This document shows positions 35,351 through 45,332 of a stretch of DNA of 64,000 nt, piece by piece. Source of the DNA: CAVSRC01 sp963785065 (GTDB lineage: Bacteria; Pseudomonadota; Alphaproteobacteria; Rhizobiales; Kaistiaceae); assembly GCA_963785065.1 (NCBI GenBank), contig CAWATX010000004.1:620001-684000 (forward strand), given 5' to 3'. Both the position numbers and the translations under genes were made by a program. The notes under the pieces are model-generated. The model ran no database searches. It was not told the origin of the DNA and saw nothing but the letters and a program-made list of their open reading frames with translations. Each line of letters begins with the position of its first letter. Position 1 is the stretch's first letter.

Positions 35351-35842
35351 CTACTGGTTCAATACGCTGCCATAGATCTGCCAGAGCACCTTCTGGCCTT
35401 CGCTTCCGGGCTTGATGTCGAGGAACGTGGCCGCGCTCTGCAGGATCTTGTTGCCCTTGCGGATGGCGACGACGCCTATCGTGCCGTCGGCAACGCTCAT
35501 CAGGCCGGCGTCGCCCAGATCGGTGATCTTGACCAGCTTCACGTTCGAAGGCAGGTCGGTTGCGAAATAGGTCCGCAGCTTGCGCTGGCTGTCGAAGATG
35601 CCCACGTCGAGATAGGCCATGCCACCCGACTTTTCACTCCACATGCAGCCGTTGTCCGATCCCTTGGCGTAAAGCGGCTTCCTGTCGAGCTTGGCCAGCT
35701 CGGCCTTGCTGACGAGTGCGCAGTAGTCGACGGTCTTCTGGATATTCGTGGCGTCGGCTTGCTTGTTGTTGGCTTTCGACGTGCATCCCGCCATCGCAAA
35801 GGCCAGGAGCACGATCAACACCGGACCGGTGCTCCTGCGCAT
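35351..35842 (-). CDS. Putative lipoprotein of unknown function
   Basis: A 163-residue predicted lipoprotein. From the ATG at 35840-35842 the signal TGPVLIVLLAFAMAGCTS ends in the lipobox AMAGC, so the mature protein begins at Cys21. The rest starts with DYCALVSKAELAKLDRKPLY and NGCMWSEKSGG, a pattern reminiscent of DUF3558-like lipoproteins (a Cys-x-Leu opening and a later Cys-x-Trp), but I am not confident. No partner gene is evident. It is convergent with alr, 45 bases away. Confidence 0.6.
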   Translation of the reverse strand: MRRSTGPVLIVLLAFAMAGCTSKANNKQADATNIQKTVDYCALVSKAELAKLDRKPLYAKGSDNGCMWSEKSGGMAYLDVGIFDSQRKLRTYFATDLPSNVKLVKITDLGDAGLMSVADGTIGVVAIRKGNKILQSAATFLDIKPGSEGQKVLWQIYGSVLNQ

Positions 35843-36096
35843 CGCCGGCCGGCACGTCGCCGTGAGCCGTCGGAACCGCGCGCGCCGCGCCTTGCCTATC
35901 CGGCAATCCGGCTGATGGATTCCATGGTGAAGTCTTGCGGCCGCCGGGCCTTCGCCTGGAAAGATCATCTCGACAATCCCTTCCCGAATCTTGCGAGCAC
36001 GTCTCGATGCGCCGACGGGCATCGCCCACGGCGCGCATCAGGCAGACGGATGTCAGGCTTGGCGGATGCCTTTCGGCTCCACCAAGCCCCGGTTGG
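35843..36096. other. Gene-free 254 bases before the lipoprotein gene
   Basis: This lies between two minus-strand small exported-protein genes. The lipoprotein frame runs on into it, but with arginine-rich, non-signal content. I see no convincing promoter or repeat. Confidence 0.35.
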
Positions 36097-36471
36097 TCAG
36101 TTCTGGAAGGCGGCTGTGCAGGGGTGCAAGGCCGAGGTGTTGAAATGCAGGTCGAACCCAACCGCCTTGTGAACAGGCAGCATGCTCGAGAAAGTATAGT
36201 TGCCCGCGTGATTGCCCATCACCCAGTGGACCTTGCTTCCGGCGGGAACGGGTCGTACGCCGTCGTTGAGCAGCGTCCCATGGTTGACAAAATCGGGCGA
36301 TCCGGCTGCGGTGCATTTGACGTGCAGCGGCGCCAGCCGAAGGTTCGGGTTGGGGTGTGCGATCATGTTGTTGGGATGTAACACCCTGTATGTGGCGGCG
36401 TTCGCAGCAGGCAGGAATGCAAGGGCGCCCGCGATTGCCAATGTCGTCGCTGCAAATGTTCTCGCATTCAT
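36097..36471 (-). CDS. Small secreted protein of unknown function
   Basis: A 124-residue exported protein. It has a typical signal peptide (FAATTLAIAGALAFLPAANAA) and a mature part of about 100 residues with YRVLHPNNMIAHPNPNLRLA, then HVKCTAAGS, KVHWVMGNHAGNYTFSS and SALHPCTAAFQN. Two cysteines at the ends of the mature domain could form a disulfide. Repeated His and Asn residues could bind metal, but that is a guess. A good GGAGGATGACCG ribosome-binding site precedes the ATG. I do not recognise the family. Confidence 0.6.
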   Translation of the reverse strand: MNARTFAATTLAIAGALAFLPAANAATYRVLHPNNMIAHPNPNLRLAPLHVKCTAAGSPDFVNHGTLLNDGVRPVPAGSKVHWVMGNHAGNYTFSSMLPVHKAVGFDLHFNTSALHPCTAAFQN

Positions 36472-36710
36472 CGGTCATCCTCCTCGGCAGTGAGAGATTT
36501 GCGTAGGACCGCCATTGGTTCACGCCAATGCCGGCTACGCGCACGAACTCGACCGGGGCGTGGCGCACGTTTACGTCCACCCCGATACTTCAGTCTCTCA
36601 GCCCGATGAATTGGCGCACCAACAGGCCGACACATGAATATGGCGACAATCGGGCCCGCACCTTGCCGGCCTCTTGGTCAGCCGCGGACCCCGCGTCCGC
36701 GCCGGTGTCC

Positions 36711-37691
36711 CTAGCCCGGATACCAGACCACCCGCGGATCGTCGGGCGCACGCCGGTAGTCGTAGGCGGCGTCGATCAGCTGCGCGAGGTCGTAGTGCGG
36801 CTGCCAGTCGAGCAGGTGCCGGGCCTTGGTGTTGTCCATCCAGGTCGAGTGATAGTCGCTCAGGATATCGACCGAGGCGAGTCCGCGCGTGCGCTTCAGG
36901 TGCGCAGCGACCTCGCCGTAGTCCACCGGTCGGTCCATCGCGATGTTGAAGAGCTGCTGCCGCGCGCGCGGATTGTCGATCGCCGCCAGGATCGAACTGA
37001 CGAGATCGTCCCCATGGACGAAGTTGCGCCTGAGCGGCCGTCCATCGGCGTCTCGCAACAGCGGCACGGTTCCATCCGCGGCGTAGCGCTTTGCGTCCGC
37101 CTTCGGCACCAGCGTCTTCCAGTCCGGCCCGCCGAAATTGTCGTCGCTGAAGGAGAGCGTGTAGCGGAAGTCGTCCTTCTCCATGATCCACGGCGCCCGC
37201 AGGCAGCACCAGTCGATGCCGTACTGGATGCCGACCTGTTCGAGCATCACCTCCTCCAGCACTTTGGAGAGCGCGTAGCAGCCGGGATAGGCGGCGTGCG
37301 GCGTCGCTTCGGTCACCGGCGCCGCGCGGCGATAGACGAAATGGCCGATGCCGGCATCGCCGCCGATGAGGATGAACTGCTTCGCCGTCTGGCTCGCGCG
37401 AAAGGCTTCGAGCAGCCAGAAGAGCCCCTTCACGGTGACGTCGATGACATCGTCCGGGGTCTCCTTGCAGGTGGCCAGATGCACCACATGGGTGACGCCG
37501 GCGATGGCGGCTTCGGCAACGGCGCGCTCGGCAATCGATCCGCGTACGACCTCGATCCGCTTCCCTTCCGCCATCACCCGGTTGTGGCAGAGCGCGCGGA
37601 CGCGCGCGCCGTCAAAGCGGCTGTCAGCGAGGAAGCGCGCAATGAAGTTGCCGCCGACCTTTCCGGTCGCCCCAGTCACCAGAACAAGCAT
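36711..37691 (-). CDS. NAD-dependent epimerase/dehydratase family protein
   Basis: A 326-residue extended short-chain dehydrogenase. It opens with the Rossmann motif VLVTGATGKVGGNF and has VVHLATCKETPDD, a Ser-free active-site region around ILIGGDAG, the CYALSKVLEE Tyr/Lys pair, and RRNFVHGDDLVSSILAAID in the substrate domain. Nucleotide-sugar epimerases and related reductases share this layout, and no neighbour points to a sugar pathway. I start it at the ATG at 37689-37691, behind AAAGGAAGAAG. Upstream lies about 800 bases without genes. Confidence 0.75.
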   Translation of the reverse strand: MLVLVTGATGKVGGNFIARFLADSRFDGARVRALCHNRVMAEGKRIEVVRGSIAERAVAEAAIAGVTHVVHLATCKETPDDVIDVTVKGLFWLLEAFRASQTAKQFILIGGDAGIGHFVYRRAAPVTEATPHAAYPGCYALSKVLEEVMLEQVGIQYGIDWCCLRAPWIMEKDDFRYTLSFSDDNFGGPDWKTLVPKADAKRYAADGTVPLLRDADGRPLRRNFVHGDDLVSSILAAIDNPRARQQLFNIAMDRPVDYGEVAAHLKRTRGLASVDILSDYHSTWMDNTKARHLLDWQPHYDLAQLIDAAYDYRRAPDDPRVVWYPG

Positions 37692-37982
37692 GCTTCTTCC
37701 TTTCGCGGCATCTTCTTCGCCGCCGCCACGGCGCGCGGCAAAACCCGCCCCATTATCCCACCGTTTCAGCGTCCGGGGATATTCCGCCGGCAAATTCCCG
37801 CTCTCTCAATCCATGAGATGATGCGTGCATCCTCGCTCGAATGAGGGGCGTCTCCGGAGGCGTCTTGAGATGGGAGCGGGGTGCGGTGCCCCCGCGCGGC
37901 GGATTCGCTTATCCGTTTCTCGGGGCGTTCCCGGCGGGACCGTCGGCACTACGACCGGCCGCCCTCAGGGCCTAAGCCTCGC

Positions 37983-38213
37983 GCCAAGAGACCGTGGAGC
38001 GCCGTAGGCGCGACAGGGATCGAAGAAGGCGGGGTGCAGAGCTCGCCGGGAGACGCAAGAAAATCGCCGCGGCGGGCGTTCGGTGAGCGCCCCCATTTTC
38101 GCGGAGTAGCCGCACGGCATTCGCCGGGCGCCCGCCACCCCCTCGTCTCCAACAAGAGGCGAGGAGCGCCGCAAGAGACCGGAAGGCCGAAGGCCCGGCC
38201 GGGATCGGAAGAG
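37983..38213. repeat. Two degenerate hairpin repeat units
   Basis: Unit 1 (37983-38026) and unit 2 (38171-38213) share the frame AAGAGACCG, a small hairpin, then GGGATCG(A/G)AGA. The hairpins differ in sequence but keep the fold: CGCC-GTA-GGCG in unit 1 and GGCC-GAA-GGCC in unit 2. Compensating changes of this kind suggest selection on RNA or DNA structure rather than sequence. A partial third match (GGCGCGACAGGGAAGCAGG) follows unit 2. Confidence 0.5.
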
Positions 38214-38287
38214 CGGCGCGACAGGGAAGCAGGAAAGGTCAAAACCCGGAGCCAACGGCCCGCGGGAACGGGAAGGTGTGCTCTTCT

Positions 38288-38387
38288 TGTCGTCCCTGCG
38301 CATGCAGGGACCCAGTGAACGCCGACACCTGCGATGCAATCACATGCGCCGGTGATTACTGGGTGCCCGCTCGGGGGCGGGCACGAC
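38288..38387. repeat. Palindromic mosaic repeat, copy 2
   Basis: An element of about 100 bases bounded by TTGTCGT and ACGACAA. Inside are GTCCCTGC-GCAT-GCAGGGAC (38292-38311), an inverted ACCCAGT / ACTGGGT pair, and GTGCCCGCTC-GGGGGCGGGCAC on the right. It has the same architecture as copy 1 at 33564-33646, with a longer centre. Both copies are followed within 20 bases by TGTTGCG, so the element may extend further. It lies about 110 bases before radA. Confidence 0.7.
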
Positions 38388-38497
38388 AAAGTCTGTTGCG
38401 ATGGTCGTGCCCCCGCCCTCTCCTGGCTCCTGCTGCCCATTGCGCTCCTCCCGGACTTGTGAGAACATAACAAGAACGACAAGCATGGAGAATGCGC

Positions 38498-39892
<1,395 letters not shown>

Positions 39893-40083
39893 GCACAGGC
39901 CCTCCCCCTTCTCCCGTGCATTCACCGCTGAAGGCCATTGATCCCAATGGCTTGGACCGATATGTGAAGCGCCAGATTCAAGGCGCGCGGCGCCGCGCCA
40001 AAGTGCCTGAAGGGAACGGCCGTACCACCCCGCCGCCAGAATCGTGCTAGAGCCTTTCTCGGCCGCAGCTAGTCCGTGAGACC

Positions 40084-40722
40084 ATGCCATCGCTTCTCGA
40101 CGTCATTGTCCTTGTGGTCGTGCTCATTTCCGCGCTGCTCGCCATGATGCGCGGTTTTGTGCGCGAGGTACTGACCCTGGTGTCGTGGGCGGCGGCGGCC
40201 GCCGCGGCGTACCTTCTGTACAAGCTGCCCCTCCCGCTGGTGAAATCCTTCCTCAGCAACAACACGGCCGCGACCATTGTCTCGGCGGCCGCCGTCTTCC
40301 TGCTCGCCCTCATCATCGTCAGCTTCCTGTCGATGAAGATCGCCGACTTCGTTCTCGACAGCCGGGTCGGAGCGGTCGATCGCGGGCTCGGCTTCCTCTA
40401 CGGCGCGGGGCGCGGCGTGCTGCTGATGGTCGTGGCCCAGGCGTTCTTCCTGTGGCTCGCCCAGACGACGCCTGCCTGGATGGCAAACGCCAAGAGCAAA
40501 CCTATATTGGAGGCCTTGGGCAACCAGTTGATGGATGCGCTGCCGCAGGATCTGGAAGCCCAGATGAAGAAGGTCTTCAGGGGGCGCGGCGGCACCGGTG
40601 GCGATACGGGCCAGGCGCCGGTGCCCTCCGATTCCGGAGCGGCCACCGACAGCGCCACCCCCGGCCCGAGCGACGCTTCGCGCCAGCAGCTCAACCGGTT
40701 GATCCAGAACGGCGGTAACTGA
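40084..40722 (+). CDS. cvpA: CvpA family membrane protein
   Basis: A 212-residue inner-membrane protein of the CvpA (colicin V production) family. Four hydrophobic segments occupy the first about 130 residues (LDVIVLVVVLISALLAMMRG, FVREVLTLVSWAAAAAAAYL and so on), followed by a soluble tail rich in Gly, Ser and Pro. The family is linked to membrane integrity and cell-envelope phenotypes, without a defined activity. It precedes purF by 20 bases, the conserved cvpA-purF pairing. 191 gene-free bases separate it from radA. Confidence 0.9.
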   Translation: MPSLLDVIVLVVVLISALLAMMRGFVREVLTLVSWAAAAAAAYLLYKLPLPLVKSFLSNNTAATIVSAAAVFLLALIIVSFLSMKIADFVLDSRVGAVDRGLGFLYGAGRGVLLMVVAQAFFLWLAQTTPAWMANAKSKPILEALGNQLMDALPQDLEAQMKKVFRGRGGTGGDTGQAPVPSDSGAATDSATPGPSDASRQQLNRLIQNGGN

Positions 40723-40742
40723 CGCCCATAGGAAACGGGACC

Positions 40743-42203
40743 ATGGAGCGACTGACGACGCAGCCTTTCGACGACGACAAGCTGCGCGAGGAATGCGGCG
40801 TTTTTGGCGTCTTCGGCCATCCCGATGCCGCTGCTCTGACCGTGCTCGGGCTGCACGCGCTCCAGCATCGCGGCCAGGAGGCGTCGGGCATCGTCTCCTA
40901 CGACGGCACGAGCTTTCACGCCGAACGTCACGTCGGCCTGGTCGGCGATACCTTCACCGACCCCAACGTGGTCGCCACCCTGTCGGGCGACCGCGCCATC
41001 GGCCACAACCGCTATCCGACCCATGGCGGCTCGATCGCGCACAACATCCAGCCGCTCTTCGCCCAGTTCTCCGGCGGCGGCTTCGCCGTTGCCCATAACG
41101 GCAACCTGACCAACGCCATCGCGCTGCAGGACGCGCTCCAGCGCCGCGGCTCGATCTTCCAGTCGACCTCCGACACCGAGGTGATCCTGCATCTCATCGC
41201 CACGTCGGGGCGGACGCTGCTGGTCGACCGCGTCGTCGATGCCCTCGAGACGATCGAGGGCGCCTGGTCGCTGGTCTGCCTGTCGACCAAGAAGATGATC
41301 GGCTGCCGCGACGCGCTGGGCGTGCGCCCGCTGGTCATCGGCGAGATCGACGGGGCGACCATTCTCGCCTCCGAGACCTGCGCGCTCGACATCATTGGCG
41401 CCCGCTTCGTCCGCGACGTGGAGCCCGGCGAGATGGTGATCGTGACGGAGGACGGGATCGAGAGCCTGTTTCCCTTCGCACGCGCCAAGAGCCGCTTCTG
41501 CATCTTCGAATATGTCTACTTCGCCCGGCCGGATTCCTCGGTCGAGGGACGCGGCGTCTACGAGATCCGCAAGCGCATCGGCGCCGAACTCGCCCGCGAG
41601 AAGCCGGCGGTTGCCGATCTGGTCGTGCCGGTGCCCGATTCCGGCACGCCGGCGGCGATCGGCTATGCCGAGGCGGCGGGCCTCTCCTTCGATCTCGGCA
41701 TCATCCGCAACCACTATATCGGCCGCACCTTCATCGAGCCGTCGGACGCCATCCGCCACATGGGGGTGCGCCTCAAGCACAATGCCAACCGCGACGTGCT
41801 CGCCGGCAAACGGGTGGTGCTGGTCGACGATTCGATCGTGCGCGGAACGACCTCGCAGAAGATCGTAAAGATGATCCGCGATGCCGGCGCGGCGGAAGTC
41901 CACATGCGCATCGCCAGCCCACCGACGGTGCATTCCTGCTTCTACGGCGTCGACACGCCGGAGGAGGCTCAGCTCATCGCGTCGCGCATGTCGGTGGAGG
42001 AGATCGCCGAATTCATCAAGGTGGACAGCCTCGCCTTCCTGTCGATCGACGGGCTCTATCGTGCCGTCGGCGAGGCACAGCGCGATAGCGACGCACCGCA
42101 GTTCTGCGACGCCTGCTTCACCGGCGCCTATCCGACGCGGCTGACCGACCGCGAGGCCGCCGACAACGTCCACCCCTTCCCGCGTGCCGCGGGCGCCGGC
42201 TAG
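40743..42203 (+). CDS. purF: Amidophosphoribosyltransferase
   Basis: PurF (486 residues) catalyses the first committed step of purine synthesis, moving the glutamine amide to PRPP. After an 17-residue propeptide-like lead, the nucleophile Cys follows in REECGVFGVFG. HALQHRGQEASGIV, GHNRYPTHGG, and the PRPP loop RVVLVDDSIVRGTTSQKI are intact. FCIFEYVYFARPDS and the cysteines expected for a structural Fe-S cluster in the Bacillus-type enzyme lie in the phosphoribosyltransferase part. With guaA, guaB, gmk and mtnN it makes purine metabolism a theme of the window. Confidence 0.95.
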   Translation: MERLTTQPFDDDKLREECGVFGVFGHPDAAALTVLGLHALQHRGQEASGIVSYDGTSFHAERHVGLVGDTFTDPNVVATLSGDRAIGHNRYPTHGGSIAHNIQPLFAQFSGGGFAVAHNGNLTNAIALQDALQRRGSIFQSTSDTEVILHLIATSGRTLLVDRVVDALETIEGAWSLVCLSTKKMIGCRDALGVRPLVIGEIDGATILASETCALDIIGARFVRDVEPGEMVIVTEDGIESLFPFARAKSRFCIFEYVYFARPDSSVEGRGVYEIRKRIGAELAREKPAVADLVVPVPDSGTPAAIGYAEAAGLSFDLGIIRNHYIGRTFIEPSDAIRHMGVRLKHNANRDVLAGKRVVLVDDSIVRGTTSQKIVKMIRDAGAAEVHMRIASPPTVHSCFYGVDTPEEAQLIASRMSVEEIAEFIKVDSLAFLSIDGLYRAVGEAQRDSDAPQFCDACFTGAYPTRLTDREAADNVHPFPRAAGAG

Positions 42204-42207
42204 CACT

Positions 42208-42936
42208 GTGGCTGATCTCGCAGGACGCATCGCCGTCGTCACCGGCGCATCGCGCGGCATCGGCTATGCGGCGGCCTTGGCGCTGGCCGAAGCCGGCGCC
42301 CATGTGGTGGCGGTGGCGCGCACCACCGGCGGGCTGGAGGAGCTCGACGACGCCATCCGCGCCAAGGGCGGTGGCGCCACGCTGGTGCCGCTCGACCTCA
42401 AGGACTTTGCCGCCATCGATCGGCTGGGCGGGGTGATCTTCGAGCGCTGGGGCAAGCTCGATATGCTGTTCGGCAATGCCGGTGTGCTCGGCGTGGTGAC
42501 GCCGCTCGGCCATCTCGAGCCCAAGGTCTGGGACAATGCGGTGGCCATCAACCTGACGGCCAACTGGCGCCTCATCCGCTCGCTCGACCCGCTGCTGCGC
42601 CGCTCCGACGCGGGTCGCGCACTGTTCATGACCACCGGCGCCGCCAAATCGCTGCGCCCCTATTGGGGGTCCTATTCGATCACCAAGGCGGCGCTGGAGG
42701 CGCTGGTCAGGACCTATGCCGCCGAGGTCGCCAATACCAGCGTGCGCGCCAACCTGCTCAGCCCCGGCCCATTGAGGACGCACATGCGCGCCCAGGCGAT
42801 GCCGGGCGAGGACCCCGACACGCTGGCGACGCCGGACGTGGTGGCGCCGGACATCGTGCGCATGCTGTCGCCGGGCTATGCGGAGAACGGCGTGCTGTTC
42901 GAATTCAAGACGGGCGAGACGCTGCGCTATTCCTGA
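42208..42936 (+). CDS. Short-chain dehydrogenase/reductase
   Basis: A 242-residue classical SDR. Cofactor loop TGASRGIGYAAALALAEAG, NAG in FGNAGVLG, catalytic Ser replaced by the region MTTGAAKS, and YSITKAALEALV with the Tyr/Lys pair. The substrate is unknown. The gene directly follows purF, an arrangement common in Rhizobiales. I choose the GTG at 42208 (VADLAGRIAVVTGAS), five bases after the purF stop. A GTG at 42184 inside purF would add eight residues. Neither has a strong ribosome-binding site. Confidence 0.82.
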   Translation: MADLAGRIAVVTGASRGIGYAAALALAEAGAHVVAVARTTGGLEELDDAIRAKGGGATLVPLDLKDFAAIDRLGGVIFERWGKLDMLFGNAGVLGVVTPLGHLEPKVWDNAVAINLTANWRLIRSLDPLLRRSDAGRALFMTTGAAKSLRPYWGSYSITKAALEALVRTYAAEVANTSVRANLLSPGPLRTHMRAQAMPGEDPDTLATPDVVAPDIVRMLSPGYAENGVLFEFKTGETLRYS

Positions 42937-42942
42937 GAAGGC

Positions 42943-44316
42943 TCAGCTCTTCCTGCGCTTGCGTCCCTCATAGGGATTGTCGCCCTTGCGCAGCGTCAGC
43001 CGGATCGGCACGCCGGACAGCCCGAAATCAGCGCGCAAGGCATTGACGAGATAGCGCCGCCAGGCGTCGGGCAGCGCTTCAGGCCTCGAGCAGAACGCGA
43101 CGAAGGTCGGCGGGCGCGCCTTCACCTGGGTCAGGTAGCGCAGCTTGATGCGTCGCCCGGCGACTGCCGGCGGCGGATGGCGCTCGAGGATTTTGGGCAG
43201 CCAGCGGTTCAGCCTGGCAGTGGCCGTGCGGCGATTCCACAGGGCGTGGGTATCGATCACCGCCTGCATCAGCCGGTCGAGGCCCTCGCCGGTGACGCCC
43301 GAGACCGGCACCAGCGTGACTCCTGCGATCTGCGGCAGCAGGCGCTCGGCCTCGGCCTTGAGGTCCGCCAGGGTGCGCTGGCGTTCGCTGACCAGGTCCC
43401 ACTTGTCGAGCGCAATGACGATGGCACGGCCCTCCTGCTCGACAAGGTCGGCAATCTGCAGATCTTGCTTCTCGAACGGCTTGCCGACGTCGAGCACAAG
43501 GATCACCACTTCGGCAAACTGGATTGCGCGCAGCGCATCGCCGACGGCGAGCTTTTCGAGCTTGCCCTCGACGCGCGCCTTGCGCCTCATGCCGGCGGTG
43601 TCGAACAGGCGGAAGTCGCGCTCGCCCCAGCGCCAATCGACGGAGATCGAATCGCGGGTGATGCCGGCCTCCGGCCCGGTGAGCAGCCGGTCCTCGCCGA
43701 TCATGCGGTTGATCAGCGTCGATTTTCCGGCGTTGGGCCGGCCGACGACGGCAACGCGGATGGGCCGCGCGCCATCTTCTGCCGTCTCGTCCGTATCGCC
43801 GTCCTCCACCCCGGCGTGGGCGAGAATCGCATCGTGGAGTTCGCTGAGACCCTGGCCATGCTCGGCCGAAATCGCCACCGGGTCACCGAGGCCGAGTGCG
43901 TAGGTTTCGAGAATGCCGGCCTCGCTGGCGCGGCCTTCCGCCTTGTTGGCGACGAGCACGATGGGCTTGCCGAGGGTGCGCAGGAACTCGGCGAAATGGC
44001 GGTCGAGCGGGGTCAGGCCGGCGCGGGCATCGACGATGAACAGGCTGACATCGGCCGAGCGCACCGCGGCCTCGGTCTGCGCGCGCATGCGCCCGGCGAG
44101 CGTCTCCGGCCCGGCCTCGTCGAGGCCAGCGGTGTCGATGGCGGTGAATTCCAGGGCGCCGATACGGGCATCGCCTTCGCGCCGGTCACGGGTCACGCCC
44201 GGCAGGTCGTCGACCAGCGCCAGCCGCTTGCCAACCAGCCGGTTGAACAGCGTCGACTTGCCGACATTGGGCCGGCCAATGATGGCGACGCGCAACGCCC
44301 GTCTGCTGGTGGACAT
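42943..44316 (-). CDS. der: Ribosome-assembly GTPase Der
   Basis: Der/EngA (457 residues), the tandem-GTPase factor needed for 50S subunit assembly. Two G domains are visible: GRPNVGKSTLFNRL, DTAGLDE and NKAEG in the first, then GRPNAGKSTLINRM, DTAGMRRK and DKWD in the second. A KH-like C-terminal domain follows, with RPPTFVAFCSRPEALPDAWRRYLVNALR (seen as a continuous family-typical stretch). I use the ATG at 44314-44316, with AGGGA about eight bases before it; an ATG six bases earlier is too close. It is convergent with the SDR. Confidence 0.94.
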   Translation of the reverse strand: MSTSRRALRVAIIGRPNVGKSTLFNRLVGKRLALVDDLPGVTRDRREGDARIGALEFTAIDTAGLDEAGPETLAGRMRAQTEAAVRSADVSLFIVDARAGLTPLDRHFAEFLRTLGKPIVLVANKAEGRASEAGILETYALGLGDPVAISAEHGQGLSELHDAILAHAGVEDGDTDETAEDGARPIRVAVVGRPNAGKSTLINRMIGEDRLLTGPEAGITRDSISVDWRWGERDFRLFDTAGMRRKARVEGKLEKLAVGDALRAIQFAEVVILVLDVGKPFEKQDLQIADLVEQEGRAIVIALDKWDLVSERQRTLADLKAEAERLLPQIAGVTLVPVSGVTGEGLDRLMQAVIDTHALWNRRTATARLNRWLPKILERHPPPAVAGRRIKLRYLTQVKARPPTFVAFCSRPEALPDAWRRYLVNALRADFGLSGVPIRLTLRKGDNPYEGRKRRKS

Positions 44317-44364
44317 GGCCATCCCTGCATGGGGCCGCGGGTGAAGCGCCCCTGCCCCGGTTTT

Positions 44365-45042
44365 CTAGGACTTGGCGGGGGCCGGCGGCGTCCCGATGCG
44401 CGCCTTGATCAGGGAAAGCATCATCTGGGCACGCTGGCGCAGATCGGCCGGCGCCTCCTGGTCCTTATCGATCTCATTGAAATACTTGCGGGCCAATTCG
44501 AAGTCGCCGTTGCGCCAAGCCGCCAAGCCGAGCAGTTCGCGGGCGTTGTGGCGCCACACATTGCCGGTGCCGGCGAGGTCGCTCAGGCGCTTCTCGAGAT
44601 CGGCAAGGCTGGAGGTATCGACCAGCAGCGCGGCGGCGCGCAGCCGGGCGAGCGCCTTGATGTCGTCGGGAACGCCGCTCTTGGCGGCAATCGTATCGTA
44701 TTCGGCAAGGGCGCCCTTGCTGTCGCCGGTCACCGCCATTTCGGCGGCGATGCGTAGTTCGGCGAGAACCGGATAAGAGCCGCTGCCGTTGGCCACGATG
44801 GCCTTGAGGGCGGTGATGGCCTGGTCGTGCTTGCCCTGGTCGGCCAGGTTGAGGGCGGCAAGGTAGCGGTCGCCGGTCGCCTGCGCCTGCTTCTCCTGCC
44901 AGTAGATCCAGCCGCGGTAGCCGGCGGTCGCAACCACGATGAGAATCGCCAGGCCGATGACAAACGGGCCGAAGCGGTCCCAGAGCCTTTTCAGCTGTTC
45001 GCGGCGGAGGTCCTCATCAACCTCTTTGAAAATATCGGACAT
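44365..45042 (-). CDS. YfgM-like TPR membrane protein
   Basis: A 225-residue protein with one N-terminal membrane helix (RFGPFVIGLAILIVVATAG, about 24-42) and a periplasmic TPR-like helical region with Lys/Ala-rich repeats (DQGKHDQAITALKAI, DSKGALAEYDTIA, NGDFELARKYFNEIDKD). This matches the YfgM family, which in E. coli associates with the Sec translocon and periplasmic chaperones. It is just upstream of der in the same direction, the usual yfgM-(bamB)-der region; bamB is absent here. GAGGTG precedes the ATG. Confidence 0.78.
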   Translation of the reverse strand: MSDIFKEVDEDLRREQLKRLWDRFGPFVIGLAILIVVATAGYRGWIYWQEKQAQATGDRYLAALNLADQGKHDQAITALKAIVANGSGSYPVLAELRIAAEMAVTGDSKGALAEYDTIAAKSGVPDDIKALARLRAAALLVDTSSLADLEKRLSDLAGTGNVWRHNARELLGLAAWRNGDFELARKYFNEIDKDQEAPADLRQRAQMMLSLIKARIGTPPAPAKS

Positions 45043-45332
45043 TTCACCTCGTCGGCGCCGCCGGTTGACCTAACCCTGGACGGCAGCGCGGCGGCACCAT
45101 ATCGCCGGCTCCGTTCGGTTGCAAACGCTGGAATTCCAGCATTCTCGCGGCCAAGATGCGTCCGCCGGGGCAGCACGGCACCCTGTGCATTCACGCAAGG
45201 TTGTTCAAAATAGCGGCAGATTTCCGCCAGTTACGCGTTGTTCACGGTCACTGTGATAGTCTAGGCTTGTTATAGAGCGAGGAGGCGTTGCGGTCGCACG
45301 AGGCCGCGCCAATTCAAAAGGGGCTGGGATCA
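45043..45332. other. Upstream region of the L,D-transpeptidase pair
   Basis: 290 bases between divergent genes. The last 100 are AT-richer (around TTGTTCACGG and CTTGTTATAGAGCGAGG), where a promoter for the transpeptidases is expected. I cannot settle -35 and -10 boxes with good spacing. No gene is seen. Confidence 0.4.

Larger units (their letters stand above)
37692..38497. other. Gene-free repeat-bearing region before radA
   Basis: About 800 bases between divergent genes. Open frames here are Arg/Gly-rich and show no protein features. It holds two copies of a hairpin unit (37983-38026 and 38171-38213) and the second palindromic mosaic element (38288-38387). The rest I cannot interpret. It is the largest gene-free stretch in the window. 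Confidence 0.6.

Noticed and set aside
33540..38490. Genomic island or integrated element
   Set aside because: No integrase, transposase, tRNA or direct-repeat ends are visible, and alr within it is a core gene; only small accessory genes and dispersed repeats are present.
39935..39950. CCATTG-ATCC-CAATGG as a purine operator before cvpA-purF
   Set aside because: Six-base arms are easily found by chance, it lies about 140 bases from the start, and it matches no purine operator I know.
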